DNA from: Pleodorina starrii | Taxonomy: Eukaryota; Chlorophyta; Chlorophyceae; Chlamydomonadales; Volvocaceae | Reading direction: 5' to 3' | DNA: 64,000 nt | NCBI GenBank assembly: GCA_030267565.1 | Contig: BRXU01000015.1 | Span: 2,789,001 to 2,853,000 of the forward strand | Part shown: in pieces, positions 12,701 through 25,132 of the stretch | Position numbering within the stretch: the stretch's first letter is position 1 | How the letters are laid out: every line of letters begins with the position of its first letter | Position numbers and translations under genes: made by a program | The notes under the pieces: model-generated | Told to the model about the DNA's origin: nothing | The model's database searches: none | Seen by the model: the letters and a program-made list of their open reading frames with translations, nothing else

Positions 12701-14920
12701 ACTTCTCCCCTCAACCACAACATGATGCAAGGATGACACTAAACGATTGGCCTCCTTAACCCCCGTCGTTTGGCTATTTGGACACGATGAATACCTAATG
12801 TGGGTCTCTGGCTTGAAGTGCCGTTCAGTCGTATGAACCTATGAAGTCCCCAGCCGTTCCCAGCCCCCAGCCTCACAGCTGTTAGTCGTGCATTGGTGGA
12901 TGCACGGATGGGGCACCACTCTCAACCGAATCGTTCAATTACAAGGCCAGCAGTCACCCTTCCTCTTTGTGCTATTTATTATACAAGCAGACATGCCCCG
13001 AGACAACATGTCCCGTGGTGGCGATCCAAAACTACCAAAAGTGCCTTTGACACTGAACGTCCTCGAGAGGGGCGATCTAGAGCCGCCTCCGCTAACCGGA
13101 ATCGTCCGCTAAACGAAGAAACTCACAATCGCCGTCGGGCTCTCAGCCGCCGCTGGCGCCGCCAGTGCTGCACCGAGCACGGCCACTCAAGCCGCCGCCG
13201 ACCGCGTCGGTTCGCGCGACGAACACGCAGCCCCCGTGTACGGGCCATGCGTGCTCTCGTGCTGTGGTGCAACATTCCCAGCTGAGTCGCGTTGCCCTCC
13301 TACTCCGCTGGCCCAGTGAGGAAATCTCACGCAACCCATGCAACCACGAAACCGCAAATACCAAAACCATGACAGCTAACACACAGACCGTGCCGCGAAC
13401 GGGCTCCTCCCAAGAGAAGGCACAAAATCATCCCAAGCAGCCTAGTGCTCACAACAAGCGCAAGGCACGGCGGCCGGGCAACGAGCAGCCGCAGGCAGCG
13501 CCACAGCCACGGCCGCCATCCGGGCGCGTGCAAAACAGCCGACCGCACGGCCAGCGTCCTTCCCGTGCATTTGCATTTGCATCGCCGAACTCACTGCGAC
13601 TGCCGCAGCGGGGCACAAAATAGCCTGCAGAGCCCCCCAACCCCAAGCTAACGGTCCCCGCCGCTCAGAAGCCGCCGGCCTCTGACACGTGCGTACACAC
13701 CACACAGCGCCTTCAAGGACAGGACCTTCCCCCAGCTGCAGGCGTTGCTTTTGCCCTGATATTGGGCCACAAGGCAAACATCCAAACTACTCACACAAAG
13801 CCACAACACACACAACGCAAAGCTGTCCTCCTCCTGCACATTATCTCGGCCGGTGTAGACTTAAGGTCCCGTGCTCTAGGGGCCCAACTCGTTGGGTTCA
13901 CTGCCCCCGGCCGGGACCGTCTCGACCGACGGGCCCAATCTTAGGCCTCCCGCCAACGCCATCATCGCCCCCGCCCCGCCCCGCCGCGTCCCGACGCGAA
14001 AGCACAGTTACTGCATGGGCACAATGCGCTTGCTCATGCGTACTATAAGAATCACAGATCCCTTTTCCACGGACTGTGGTGGCGGCTCTCAAGTTCTACG
14101 CCGAAACGATGCGAAGGGGCCCAGACCAGGGCCCGTAAGCAGCCAGCGGGCCCGCCGCGCCGCAGTCCAGCCCCCCACACAACGCACCGGCGCAAGCGCA
14201 CACCGCACTCCTCAGACAAAATGACAGCAAGCACTCCTGTGGCAAAAGTACCCATCACACGGCCATCGTCTCTCGGGCGGTCAAGAGCTACGGAAGAACA
14301 TTATGTCGTCGCCGCCATGTAGCGTTCCTGGGGTCGTGGCCGGATCGTGTGTTGGCACGACCGCACACTCCCCTCCTGGCAGTCGCGTGTCTCCATCAGC
14401 GATGACGAGGTGGCGCATTGCCGGCCCGTGCCCGCCGAGCCTTCCAAGGGCCACGCAGCGCCGCGCATGCGTGCAAGTACAGGCAGCTGCCAAACAGGCG
14501 CAAGCTACCCCCTGCTGCTTTCCTTGAGGCCGCGCTGCCTGGGTGCCGCTCTCTGGTTGGGAGGCACGGGCGCCCGGTTGGGAGGCACGGGCGCGATCAC
14601 CCCACGGCCAGCCAGGCCTGAGCCCTTCCCATCATCGCGAGGCGCGCATGATACGCACACGCGCGGCCAATTCCAGCGGCCCTTATCAAAAATCGTGAAG
14701 TCCACGTCGCTGCCAGGTTGGCAAACCCCTCCCTATACACAATCAACACACAACGCAAAGTCGACAATGCCGCTAAGCGGGCACGTGCCTGAACCGCTTC
14801 TGCCCAACCTCCTCTACCAGTCCCGTTCGGCTCCCAGGTCGCCGCCCGCAAGCCGGCCCGTGGCTGCCCTCACTTCGCCGCTGAAGATGTCGTCAGGCGG
14901 TGACTGAATATTATGTATGA
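9728..14920. other. Gene-poor 5.2-kb interval
   Basis: GC content is visibly lower than in the gene-bearing parts, at least up to about 13 kb. No domain, tRNA or splice-consistent exon chain was found. Small ATG ORFs exist, for example plus strand 11871-12056 (60 codons, MAVAGNVTVTPVVAWTDVFG start), but have no neighbour support. The right end must contain the 3' UTR of the minus-strand E3 ligase ending at 14921. Confidence 0.4.
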
Positions 14921-17900
14921 CTAACGGGATAACGTTTCGTGGTGGCTTTTCAGTTCTAACACAGCTTTCTTAAAATAGCGCTGACCGCCGTATACCGCAT
15001 CCGGACGCCGCACATTTGCACATACACAACGAGAGCACACGCGGGACTCGCAGAAGCCCCTCACTGCGCAGCCACCGCCGGCTGAGCCGCCGCCGCCGTT
15101 ACGTTCGCCACCGCCACCGGCGGCGGCCGGCGGCGTCGCCATCTCCTTTGCTTCGAAGCCACCAATCTTCTGCCTGCAAAACGGGCACGAAGGCAACTCG
15201 CGGCCCTTGACGCACAGCTGGAAGGCGCACTGCACGCACAGGCCGTGCTGGCAGCCCGCCACCAGTACCGCCACCGGCAAGTCCATGCAGATGGAGCACA
15301 CGTTACGGTCGTCGTCCGACCAGTCTGAACCGCTCTCGCTGGCAGCGGGCGAGTCGTCCGGACCGTCCAAACCACCGTCGCCGCCGCCCGCACCGCCGCC
15401 AGCCCCCTCGCGGTCCTTGCCGCGCTCCTTTGCGCCGCCTCGCTGCTGCTGGGCGCCTGCGGCGTTGCCGGCACCAGCGCTGTTGTTATTGTTGTTGTTG
15501 TTATTGTGGGATGTCGCCGCGGCGCCGCCAGTGCTCAAGTGGTCCTCGGCATTGGCCAACTCCCTGGCGTTGCCGGCGGCCGGTGACACGGTGATCGTCC
15601 GGCTAGGCGGCAGCGCACCAGAGACCAGCGGAATGATCTCGTCGGTCTGAGTGGGGTGCGACGGGCTGGCAAGGAGCAGGCCGTCATCGAAGGCACCGCC
15701 GTCGGGAGCCGCGCCGCCGGCCGCGGCGTTGGGGCTGCCGGAGGCCGCGGCCGCAGCGGAAGCAGTCGCGACGGGCGTCGATACTCCCGAGTCGCTGCGC
15801 GACTGCGCTAGCGTGGGCAGGGCCCCTGGCGTTCGGCCGCTCTGAGACGTGACGATGTCTTGGACCGCGTCGCCGCGGCGGGAGTTCAGAACACGTAGCA
15901 GGTTCGCGGTGCTAGGTGCCGCGGCGCCGGCGCCGTCGGAAGTCGCCACGCTTGCGACTGCGCCGCGCTGGACCGAAGCAGAGTCGACATGCACCGTCAA
16001 ACCCGCCGGGTCCAAACCAGCAACCGCAGAGCCTGTGGCCGCGCTGCTGGTGAGGGGAAGGGCCGTAACAATCTGCGGCCCAGCACTTGCCGGCGCGCCG
16101 CCTGCGCCGGCGTTGCCCGCGCCAGCGGCCACAGCGCCGTTTGTGTTGGCAGTGCCGGCCGCAGAGGCAACCGTGGTGGCCGCAACGACGGCTGCTGCCG
16201 CCGCGGCGCTGCGCGCCGCCGCCGCGGCGGCGTGCGCGCGCCTCCGCCGGTGGCGCTGCACGCCAATGTCCCACTGCAGCTGCGTAATCAGCGTGTGCAA
16301 GTGGGCCGACCAATGGGTCGCGTACGCCGGCCAGCCGTCGCCCACGCCGCGCACCGCAGCCGACGGAAAGACCAGGCCGGGGCCGGATACCGCCAGGGGA
16401 CTGCTGGTCAGCGCAGCCGCCCGCGGCGAGCCCTGGGCCCCGGACCCCGCTGCCATTGCCGGCGCATGGCCTTGCGGCTCGGCCATCTGGTCCGACACGA
16501 GAGCCGCCGAGGCCTGACCGTTCACAGCATTGCTCGCTCCCTCACCACCGCTTGCGGCCTCCGACGGAGCGGCGCCGCCCACAGCGGCCGCCCCCACGAC
16601 AGGGTCAGCTGCGGCTCCGGCTTCGCCGGGTGTGCCGGCATTAGACGCGGCAGACGGCTGGCCCGGGCGGTTGCCCGACGGGCCCAGCTGCTCTTCCAAG
16701 GCTGCGGGACTGGTCAGGTAGACGGCGGCCTGCAGTGGAGGAAAGCCGAGTCGAGCATAAAAGCAACAGGCGTGAAAGGTCAGCAGCATAGACGCAGAAG
16801 GAGGCAAGGGGCAGGGAGAGCCGCTCCGTGCACCGCCGCAAGGAGTCCGTCACAGCGGCGTGACATTAAGTCCAAACCCGGACAGGCAGCCATGCCGCAT
16901 GCAATGGCTAGCGACAATGCCGATCCCAGTCTTGCAAACGGAAAGGACTTTGCATGCGGACACGGGAGCCGGGCATCTGCTCCAATCCTGCAGCCGGCTT
17001 TGTCATGCATGCCCTCGCCAGTCCGAAGTCGTCCATGAACCCCGCCTTTCGGGTAGCCCTCCCCAGGAGGGCTCCTACACATCAACAAAGGACCAGAGAA
17101 CCACCTACGCCGCGCCGCGCCGCCCGTCCTGCCCCGGCGCTACCAAAGTCCCACTGCCAAAGTGCCCACCTGCAAGCAGGTCTCCACCGCGCGCAACGCG
17201 GTGCTGAGCAGCGCCAGCCCGTGCTGCGAGTCCGAGTCGCCGGGAGGCAGTTCCAGCGGCGCCCCGCCAGCCGTCAGCGCCGCCGTGCCATTGACAGACG
17301 CCGACACAAGCTTCTTCGCGGCGTGCAGGATGGCCGACACAGTGCGCGGCGTTATGAGTGTCGACAGGATGAAGTCCAGCACGGCCTCGTAGGTGGCGGC
17401 GCGGTCGGCGCGGCTCAGGCCGCCGGGAGCCTGAAACGCGGGAGGGTGAGAACGGTGTTCCTGATTCCTGTTCCTGATTTGGGTCAGGAGGGCGGAAAGG
17501 TGCCGGGGGGCTGTCGGGCCGGCGGCACCAGTACACGACGAACCGCGCGCGCGCGGCACGGCTTACTACAGCACGTAAAAGTTGACGCGCGCTACGCTGG
17601 CGCCGCACGGATTAGTGACTTCCCAGCGGCACGACCAAGGGCAGTGATTAGTGACTTCCCAGGGCAGTTATTAGTGATTAGTGACTTCCCAGCGGCACGA
17701 CGAAAGGCAAGACGACGACGTCATTCCTGGACAGACTTTTCCGACAGGGAAATCATTAACGACATGCGAGGCATTGGGCCGTTCCTCGGAACACACAAGA
17801 CCCCCGAAAATCAGACCAGCCATTTCGACCCTCCCCTCCCCTCCCCCAAACCCCCTCCCTGCCCAACCTCGGCAGGGCCGTCTCCCGGCGTCGGCTCGTC

Positions 17901-20900
17901 CCTGCGGCACAGCGCCTTCAAATTGTCGTGCAGCTGCGTCACTGTCCCCAGCAGCTGCGTAATCTCCTCTTGGCGACGCGACCAGAGCAGGCGCACATTG
18001 GCCGGCTCCATACCGCGAGGCTTCGTCAACATGGACACAAGGGTGCTCGCCGTCGCGGCGCCGCCCCCGTGGGTCGCCGCCGCCGCCGCCGCAATCTGCA
18101 ACGCGCCGCCGCCCGCCCGAGCCGCCGACTCCGGCGCCGTCTCAGTGCCGGGCAGCAGCTGCTGCTGACCCGCGCCCGCACGATGCTGTTGGTCGTGGAG
18201 TTGCTGCTGTTGCGCCGCCGCCGCATCGTGCTGCGCTTGGATGTGGCTGACGTTGCGCTGTATCGCGATCAACTCTAGGTTGAACATAAGCTTAAGCTTC
18301 TGCAGCATGGAGCCTGCAGAGGGAGGGGCGCAAACAGGTCAACAGCCGCAGCAAGGGCTGCGGTAAAAAGACATCCCCATCATTGTTTCATCGGAATCCA
18401 TACTGGACAGCGAACACGCACCACTTGCAACTCCAGGCCCCGTCCTGGTGGCAGACAGACCGGCCCAACCTGCCATGGCAGCCGCCAAACCGACTGCAGG
18501 CTTCTCAGCTGTGCCGCAACGGCGAAAACCCTCGGCAGCGGAAGCACAACTAGGCAGCCCTCGGTAGGTTCAGCCCCTGAACCCCCGACATGGCGTGCCA
18601 TGTTGCGACCTGGTTGCGGCCAGCTTCGGGGCTCAAAGCGCCACCTGATCGCTTTTGCGGCTGCGTACGCCAGCACTCATCTCTGTTTGGCATAGCCCAC
18701 TGCTCTGGTTCACCGACATGCCCGGGGCCGCCAAACATTCATCTTGTCCGCTCAAAACCTTCTACAGCCCGCCCTAGCAGCCGCACCTCGCCGCATACCG
18801 ACCGTCCCATGCGCCGACCGGCGGCCACGATGCAAATGTGACGCGCTCTTAACCGGTTCGGACGCGCCGCGCCGCGTTACGCTCCTGCACTCACCCAGCG
18901 TCTGGTGCCGTGGCGGCAGGCTCTGCTCCAGCGAGTAGTTCATCCAAATCTGCCGCAACAATGTCACGGGCAGCCGCTCGTCGAGGAGGTGCATGAGCAC
19001 CGGGTTGCGGGCCGACTGCGCATAGTCGTGCGGTTTCAGGCCGGCCGCGTTCGTGCGACTGCGCAGCTCCAGACCCGGGTAGCTCTCCTACGGGGCGGAG
19101 GGAGTTTATAAAGTGAATTTACAGAAACGAGGGGGGAGGGGGGGCAGACAGGACAGCTTCCATCGTTGGGGAAAGTAAAACAGGAAGGAAAAGCCTGCGG
19201 GGTCGGCGAAGTCGGCGAGTGCAGAAAGAGAGGCAACATGTGCGTCAGCAGTTACGGCGAGGGGGCCAGGGGAAAGGGGTTCAAGCAACAGGTGTCGACA
19301 AAAGGTGCGATCCCTGCAGGCGCTGCAGAACGCGCATGCTTCCCATGGCACAGGCCTCACTGGCCCGCGCCATCTCAACTCCCCCATCTGCCCGTATCAG
19401 CACACCTGGGTTTCAAGGATCAGCTTGGCCATGATGATATTTCCGGTCAGCGCGGCAATGTGCAGGGCGTTCGAGCCGACGGCGCACCGAATAGGGCTGT
19501 TCTCCACCTTCGACGCGCAGATGACAGACTCCACATCCGCGCCGTGGCGAAGCAATGCCCGGACTGCGGAAGAGGGAAGGCAAGAGAACAGCCTGAAGAG
19601 GGGGAGATAGCTTGGCCAGGCCGCGGGGGTGCAAGCTGGCGCAGTAGCCAGGCGATGCGGACTATGAGTGGGGACACGTCGGACGGCCTCGCTGACGCGT
19701 CAAGAAGACCCAGTCCCTGATTGGGTAGGCGGGGCCAAGGAGGCCATGCGAGCACCACCCGCCTCGAGGTTCTTGCAATAAGGAATGCGGGGAACGGACA
19801 ACGCCGGGCAGGGTATCCCACGGTGGCATAGCAGGCACGTGTCCACCGGCGTGAAGCATGCCACTCCCAACTTGAGTCTGCCAAGCCAAGCCAAGCTGAG
19901 CCCATCCTCATTTCTCCCAGGACGCTCACCGGTGCTCACGCTTCCCTGGAACACCGCAATGTGCAGCGCGCTGAGGCCCCAGCCGTTGTGACGGTCGATG
20001 AATTTCACGCTGGACCCGTCGTCCCCGCATGGTATCTGCGCCACTGGAACTTGGCGACCCTGTGGCGCAGGGATGCGCAGCGCAGACGTAGTACAACCGG
20101 GTTACCCGGATGAGCGCGAGCAACAGCCAAGGATGACTGGCAGCAAGCGCACCTGAACACGATAAGCCGCTCTGCTGCCCAGGAGCTTGTGCACGCACTC
20201 GCTGTGCCCATACAGCGCGGCGAAATGCAGGCAGGTGTTGTGACGCCTCTCGTCTGTCAGCAGAGGGTCTCCGCCATTTGTAACCAAGTATTCGACGCAG
20301 TCCGGATGCCTGGAAAAAGACAAGGAAACGCGCAAGAGTTGGAAACGCGTTCGATAAAGACCCGCGCTTGCAAAGACCGCCGGCCGCTAAGACGTCTCAT
20401 AAAGCCATGCGCACCCGTGTTTGCAAGCTACCATCAGGGCCGTCTGCCTTTTGGAATTGGCATGGTCGATGCAGTTTTTCTTGGCACGCTCCGGGCCCTC
20501 CGTCATGACCGCCGTTTCCAGGATGAGCTGGACAAGCTCAAAATGGCCGCGGGCTGCAGGGAGACGCACACGGGCATGCTCATTTTCAACAAGGTACAGC
20601 GTTTATCCCAACGGTGCTTGCGTCCCGTGCAGGCAAAATACCTGTTCAGATACCTAGTATGAGAAACTCACCCGCCGCCTGGAGCAATGGCGAACTCCTA
20701 TCTTTGAAGTTGTAGTAGGAAGCTGCCTTGGGGTGCTTGGCCAACAGCTGCGGACACAACCCATTACGAGAGGTCGGACAAGTTCGCGTTCCCTGTTGCG
20801 CACCGAATATGCGTACCTCCTGCGCCATGCCCAGGTCTCCATTTGCCGCAGCGACAAGCAGAAGCGCCCCTTTTGAGGTACAACTGTGAATGTTCCCCAT
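14921..20900 (-). CDS. XB3/XBAT-like ankyrin-RING E3 ubiquitin ligase (10 exons)
   Basis: Exons 20900-20817, 20747-20672, 20553-20415, 20309-20153, 20035-19930, 19563-19406, 19087-18895, 18313-17868, 17430-17170 and 16729-14921; every junction is GT-AG and phase-consistent, 1,142 aa. The protein starts MGNIHSCTSKG, a Gly-2 N-myristoylation signal with a nearby Cys, as in plant XB3 proteins. Residues about 10-305 carry ankyrin repeats (SPLLQAARGHFELVQLILET; NTCLHFAALYGHSECVHKLL; LSALHIAVFQG; SNALHIAALTGNIIMAKLIL). Residues about 310-540 are a helical, partly Gln-rich middle. Exon 10 holds a roughly 470-residue Ala/Gly/Ser-rich insert, then a C3HC4 RING at about 1018-1062 (CSICMDLP, GCQHGLCVQC, SCPFCRQK) with all eight Zn ligands. 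The family transfers ubiquitin with E2 enzymes; plant XB3 binds immune receptor kinases. The membrane site and ligase role are inferred from family; the substrate is unknown. The tail after the RING may hide one more intron, near GCA|GTGAGG. Confidence 0.92.
17611..17703. repeat. Imperfect tandem triplication inside an E3-ligase intron
   Basis: Three spaced copies of GATTAGTGACTTCCCAG, two followed by CGGCACGAC, occur within the intron between exons 8 and 9 of the XB3-like gene. Confidence 0.8.
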
Positions 20901-22640
20901 ATCATCAAACTTCACCGCCGTCAAAATACGTTCTAACGAGGCATGACAACTGCAATTTTCACCCCGGGGCCCCTAGAGCCCCAGAACCGCTGGTTGATGC
21001 TCGGCGCTCCCGTGCACGTAAAAATGGAGTTTGCACGCACCAGCTCCAAGGACAATATAGCAATCTTGCAGCGAGAAGTAAGAGGTAATAGGTAACAACT
21101 AGATACGTTTAGCTTGCCTGATACGTGTTCACAGGAATTGCCGAAGGAAAACCTGCTGTAATGGTGTACGTCCGTACAAGTTCGTTCATCATCTCCCTTT
21201 TTCACGCGGGCCCCGTGAATACCATTCCTACAGCTCTCGATCAGAGTTCGGCCCAGGCTAAGGAAGCGAAGCCGGTGCGGACGGAATTGAGGACCTGATT
21301 CTCCCAGCCCGGTTGCACCTGCTTGAGACAGCCCTTACTCGAGTGGGTTACATTTGCGGGAGGCGCTCATTGACACATTACGCTTAAACAAGCCATGTCC
21401 TCTGGGAGGCATCGCGTGTCCAAGGCATAGCAGGTTCAGTCGCGACCTTAGCTCTGCCGATTACGACGGCAACCTGCCCGAGCGATATATCGACTTTCCC
21501 AACTGCCCGTGCACCGATTCCCAGAGTTCCCCGAAAACAGAGCCAAGCGTGCATGATGGGAGGTTTATTGTCCACTTTTTTCCACTCTCACAGTTTTTCA
21601 GTCTATTGAACGTTGCGGCCGCCTGCCCAGGTTCCACCAACCTCTCCCCCTACCACTTAATTCCCTAAATAAGCACGGCCAACAGCACCCAGCAAAACGA
21701 ACCTACATGGCTTGATTATCCATTTGCCAGACACCGCCTTTGTTGGTGAGTCAGGGTGAGTCCCTCAAGGCCGTACCTTCAGGTCTGGCTTGAGGTACGA
21801 CTTGGGGACACGCCATTGGGGACACGCTGAAAATGCCATTTACTTTGGGCAGGCACAGCACCGTGCCGAGCGAAAGGGCCACCAACAGCAACCCTCAGCA
21901 ACTGTCACCATCAACAACCATCAAGGACGCCAACATTCCCGCCCCACGTCGTCACACGTGCCGGCAAGTGAGCCGCAGCCCTGCACGCAACCGGAATTGG
22001 TGCCCATTGTAAAAACTATAGTAGTAATAATAATTATAAGAACAATAAGAACAACAAGGCAACATATGGTGCCTTGGTCGCACCAGCAGTGCCTACAAGT
22101 GTGAACCTCTCAAGGTGCAAGTGGCACGCAACCAGGGCGCAAGGGGTGCCATACACAGGAGCAATGTTGCGCACACAGGGGCCTCACGGCCGGTGCTCCG
22201 TTGGCACTGGCTTCAAACCCGCAATGTGGCGCCTACCGGCACCTGACACGGGTGGATGTCGCCATCAGCCGCCGCTCCGTCGCGTTTTGGGTGCTTGGAC
22301 TACACCCATGCTGTCGTCCCCCGCGGCTTCAGCCCGTCCGGCCACATCACGACATGTCTGGACAGTGTTTTTTTGTCAACCCATTGCGAACGAAGCAGTG
22401 ATCAGTGCGAAGCAAACCTCCGCTGCGGAGCAAGCCCCAACAAGCACCAAGGGCGCACCAACGACATGGACGCACCTTTCGCTCCCATCAAGGACGACTC
22501 CGACGGCCCCCTTCCCCCCGCTCTGCTTACACATCTCCGGATGAGCCTCAGCTCCGGAACCCAAGCAGTCAACAGCGCATGGCTTCCGGCATCCGGCTGC
22601 GTTGAGAATGGCCTCTCCCATGGTCTGCAGATCTTGTACG
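20901..22640. other. Intergenic, includes 5' flank of the E3 ligase
   Basis: The first few hundred bases must hold the 5' UTR and promoter of the minus-strand E3 ligase, but no clear TATA box or other motif could be fixed. AT-rich runs occur at 22014-22060. No gene supported. Confidence 0.4.
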
Positions 22641-23040
22641 ACCTCCACGACCACGGGATCGGCCGCCATGGCACGGAACACGCGCGGGCCATGAACCCCC
22701 CGAGGTATCTCCGACATCGAGGCGTCGTCGCCGTCGCCGTCACAGGCGGCGGCTGTGGCAGCTGCGGAAGCCGCCGTTGCGTGAGGAGACGGCGCGCCCA
22801 AACGCCGCGCCGTCGGTGGCGGAAGCGGGGTCAGCGGCGATCCCAGCGGCGACAGCCCCGCCGCACAAGTCCAGGAGGAGGTGCAGCGGCCAGCTGCCAC
22901 TGCTGCTGCCGCCGCTGCTGTTGCCGCTGCCGCTGCTTCTGCCAGCGGACTGCGGCGGTCGACGAGGCCGCCCGCCGCGCACGGTGCCCACGAGCGGGTC
23001 CCGGCGGGTCCCGGCGGGGCCTCGGCACCAAAGCAGCTTG
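22640..23040 (-). pseudogene. Frameshifted duplicate of the 45-kb gene
   Basis: This segment matches the second exon of the gene at 44.7-45.2 kb. About 50 bp around 22860-22908 are identical to 44901-44951, and a further block of roughly 65 bp (about 22940-23008) matches with only about five differences. In the shared frame both encode GSWPLHLLLDLCGG preceded by a RRDPL.GT..GGRPRR.PQSAG motif. Here that frame hits a TGA soon after, while the next conserved segment (DPVVVEVVQDLQTMGE, compare HPVLLEIVRELHVMRDE in the other copy) lies in a different frame. One indel, or an unrecognised intron, separates the two. I therefore call it a pseudogene. No counterpart of the first exon of the other copy is visible upstream. 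Confidence 0.55.
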
Positions 23041-25132
23041 GAGGTGACCTCTGGCCCTTGTTGGCGAGGGCGAGGGCACCTCCTGTGTTGTGGCGGAACG
23101 CAGAACACGCAGGGGCGCGGAGATATAGGGCCGGCGGGGGAAAGAGTACGGGAAGCGCACAAGGTAACCGGTGGAACCTTGGGCAAAAGACGTTTTGGTG
23201 AGCTGAGGGGCCCGAAAGGGCCTTAAGGGGCCGAGGTGGGCCGCGCGCTGTTGGGGCGTCCGGATACCGGTAGCAGACGCGGGAGTCCAGGAGGGAAAAA
23301 CAAGCCGCTCGCTGCCTGCGCAGCGGACAGCAGCGAAAGTCCGGATTTAGTCCCTCCGGCGCAGGAGCTGAGGCCGTCACGAGCACACGTACCGCCCGGG
23401 CGAGGGCAGGCGTTCGCCGCTGGCCAGTTCCCGCAACCGCGCCCAAAGTCGCAGGGGTTCACGGCAGCGGCGGGCCGGGGGCTGGTCCCAGCCCAGGGCA
23501 ACACGGACGAAACCGCAGCGATGGAACGGAGGCGAATTTTCGTGCGGGTGGCCTTCTCCCTCCCGGCTGGGCTAACGGCTTGCCCGCGCGTGGGGTTCCC
23601 GGGCGTACTGCGTCGGTGGCTGTGGCAGTCCCCGTCATCATGGGCGCGACTGCCAGGACCAAGGAAGGAACTCAGCCAGCAGGGTGCTATATCCAAGCAA
23701 AGTGGTAAGATGACGCACCTGTAAGGTAAGATGACGCACCTGTAAGGTGCTACATCCACGCAAGTGTATGCTGTTAATGCGCACCAATGCCCTCTTCAAT
23801 ATGGTGTTACGTAAGCTGAACTGCCAGGTGTCTGTTGAGGTGTCTATTTCATGCGAGTGGCGCGGCTCAGTGGAGGCTATAATCACACGATCAGGCTGTG
23901 GCACTAAGGGGCCACGGCTCCGGGTGCTCGGCGTCATCTTCGAAATTACGAATGACAAATAAGTCGCCGTACGTCTGACCAATAGCTAGAGCACGACCTG
24001 CAAATATTGTTCATACCCAAAATAACACATGCGTAATAAGCAGGATGGAATCTCAGCTTTGTTATGGGTAAGGTGCTCTTACATTACTAATCTATCGCTT
24101 TCTTCCAGTGTTGCCTGCTCGCTGCCCAGAAATATTTTATGTACAAGACTTACCTTAGTGTAAAGTTATTTGATACTGTGGAAGCCAGAGTTGTCAGTTG
24201 CAGAGTCGCCAAAGTGCCAGAAGGTCGCGTAACGCACGGCACAAATGCAACGGACGCAGGGCAAAAATAAGCGCACAGCCGGACGGACTAGACTCCCGGA
24301 GGAGGCAAGGCGAGCGAGAGCGCTCGAGAGCTAGGGTGGGCGTTAGGGGTGGCAGCGCGTGTTCGGTGGTCTCAATCCATCCGCTGTGGATTGCTACCTT
24401 GCACCCACCTGCTGGGGGGGCGGGTTAGTTGACCCTAAAGTTGGCTGTTCCGTTCGGGTCGTGTCCCTGCTGGTCGCTTGGGCGGTTTGGGCTTCGGCCG
24501 CACGCAGCAGCGCCCGTCATGACTCATGAGCGAGAGGCGCGGGCCAGATTGAACCAAACAACTACCGGCGGTACGTACTGCAGCGCAACATGCACTTCTC
24601 CATCGATCCACGCACCTGGGGACGCACGCACGCTACAGTCGCCGTGAATCCTGCCTCGCCACTCGCTACCTACCCCGGCAAACGGCAATGGCCGCATACA
24701 TACAGTCACTGCATGCGGGGTAGGTGCCCCCTAACAGTCCGGTCGGTCACTGCTGTATTACATCAGCAGTGGATGGCAGCAGGCAGGGCGGCGCGCGGGA
24801 CATACCGCACCCTCCTGATACATACATACGGTACATACGGTCGCTGTCGCTGTCCAAGCCCCACCATCCTCTCCATCCACGCCGCAAACGAAAAGAAACC
24901 GGTGGCCCGCCCTGCGTGCACCGGCGCACATCAGCTACGCGCGTACGTAGGTCCCGCGCGCCAATCAGCATCGTCATCACTGCAGCGCACAATGTATGCC
25001 GTACGTATCAGCCGTATGTACGTGCGTGCGGCAGCACATACAGTTACCGACGTAATGCTTGCTGCACCTGTCAAGCCACGCACCCGCGTTCGCTCCTCAC
25101 GGCTCCTCCCATAATAATAACACGCACGAGCA
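23041..25132. other. Gene-poor interval
   Basis: No gene supported. Contains a perfect 21-bp tandem duplication at 23704-23745, an AT-richer patch (about 23960-24200), and many CGTAC/GTACG words around 24570-25040. Confidence 0.4.
23704..23745. repeat. Perfect 21-bp tandem duplication
   Basis: Two adjacent identical copies of a 21-bp unit that begins GGTAAGATGACG and ends CACCTGTAA. Confidence 0.9.
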
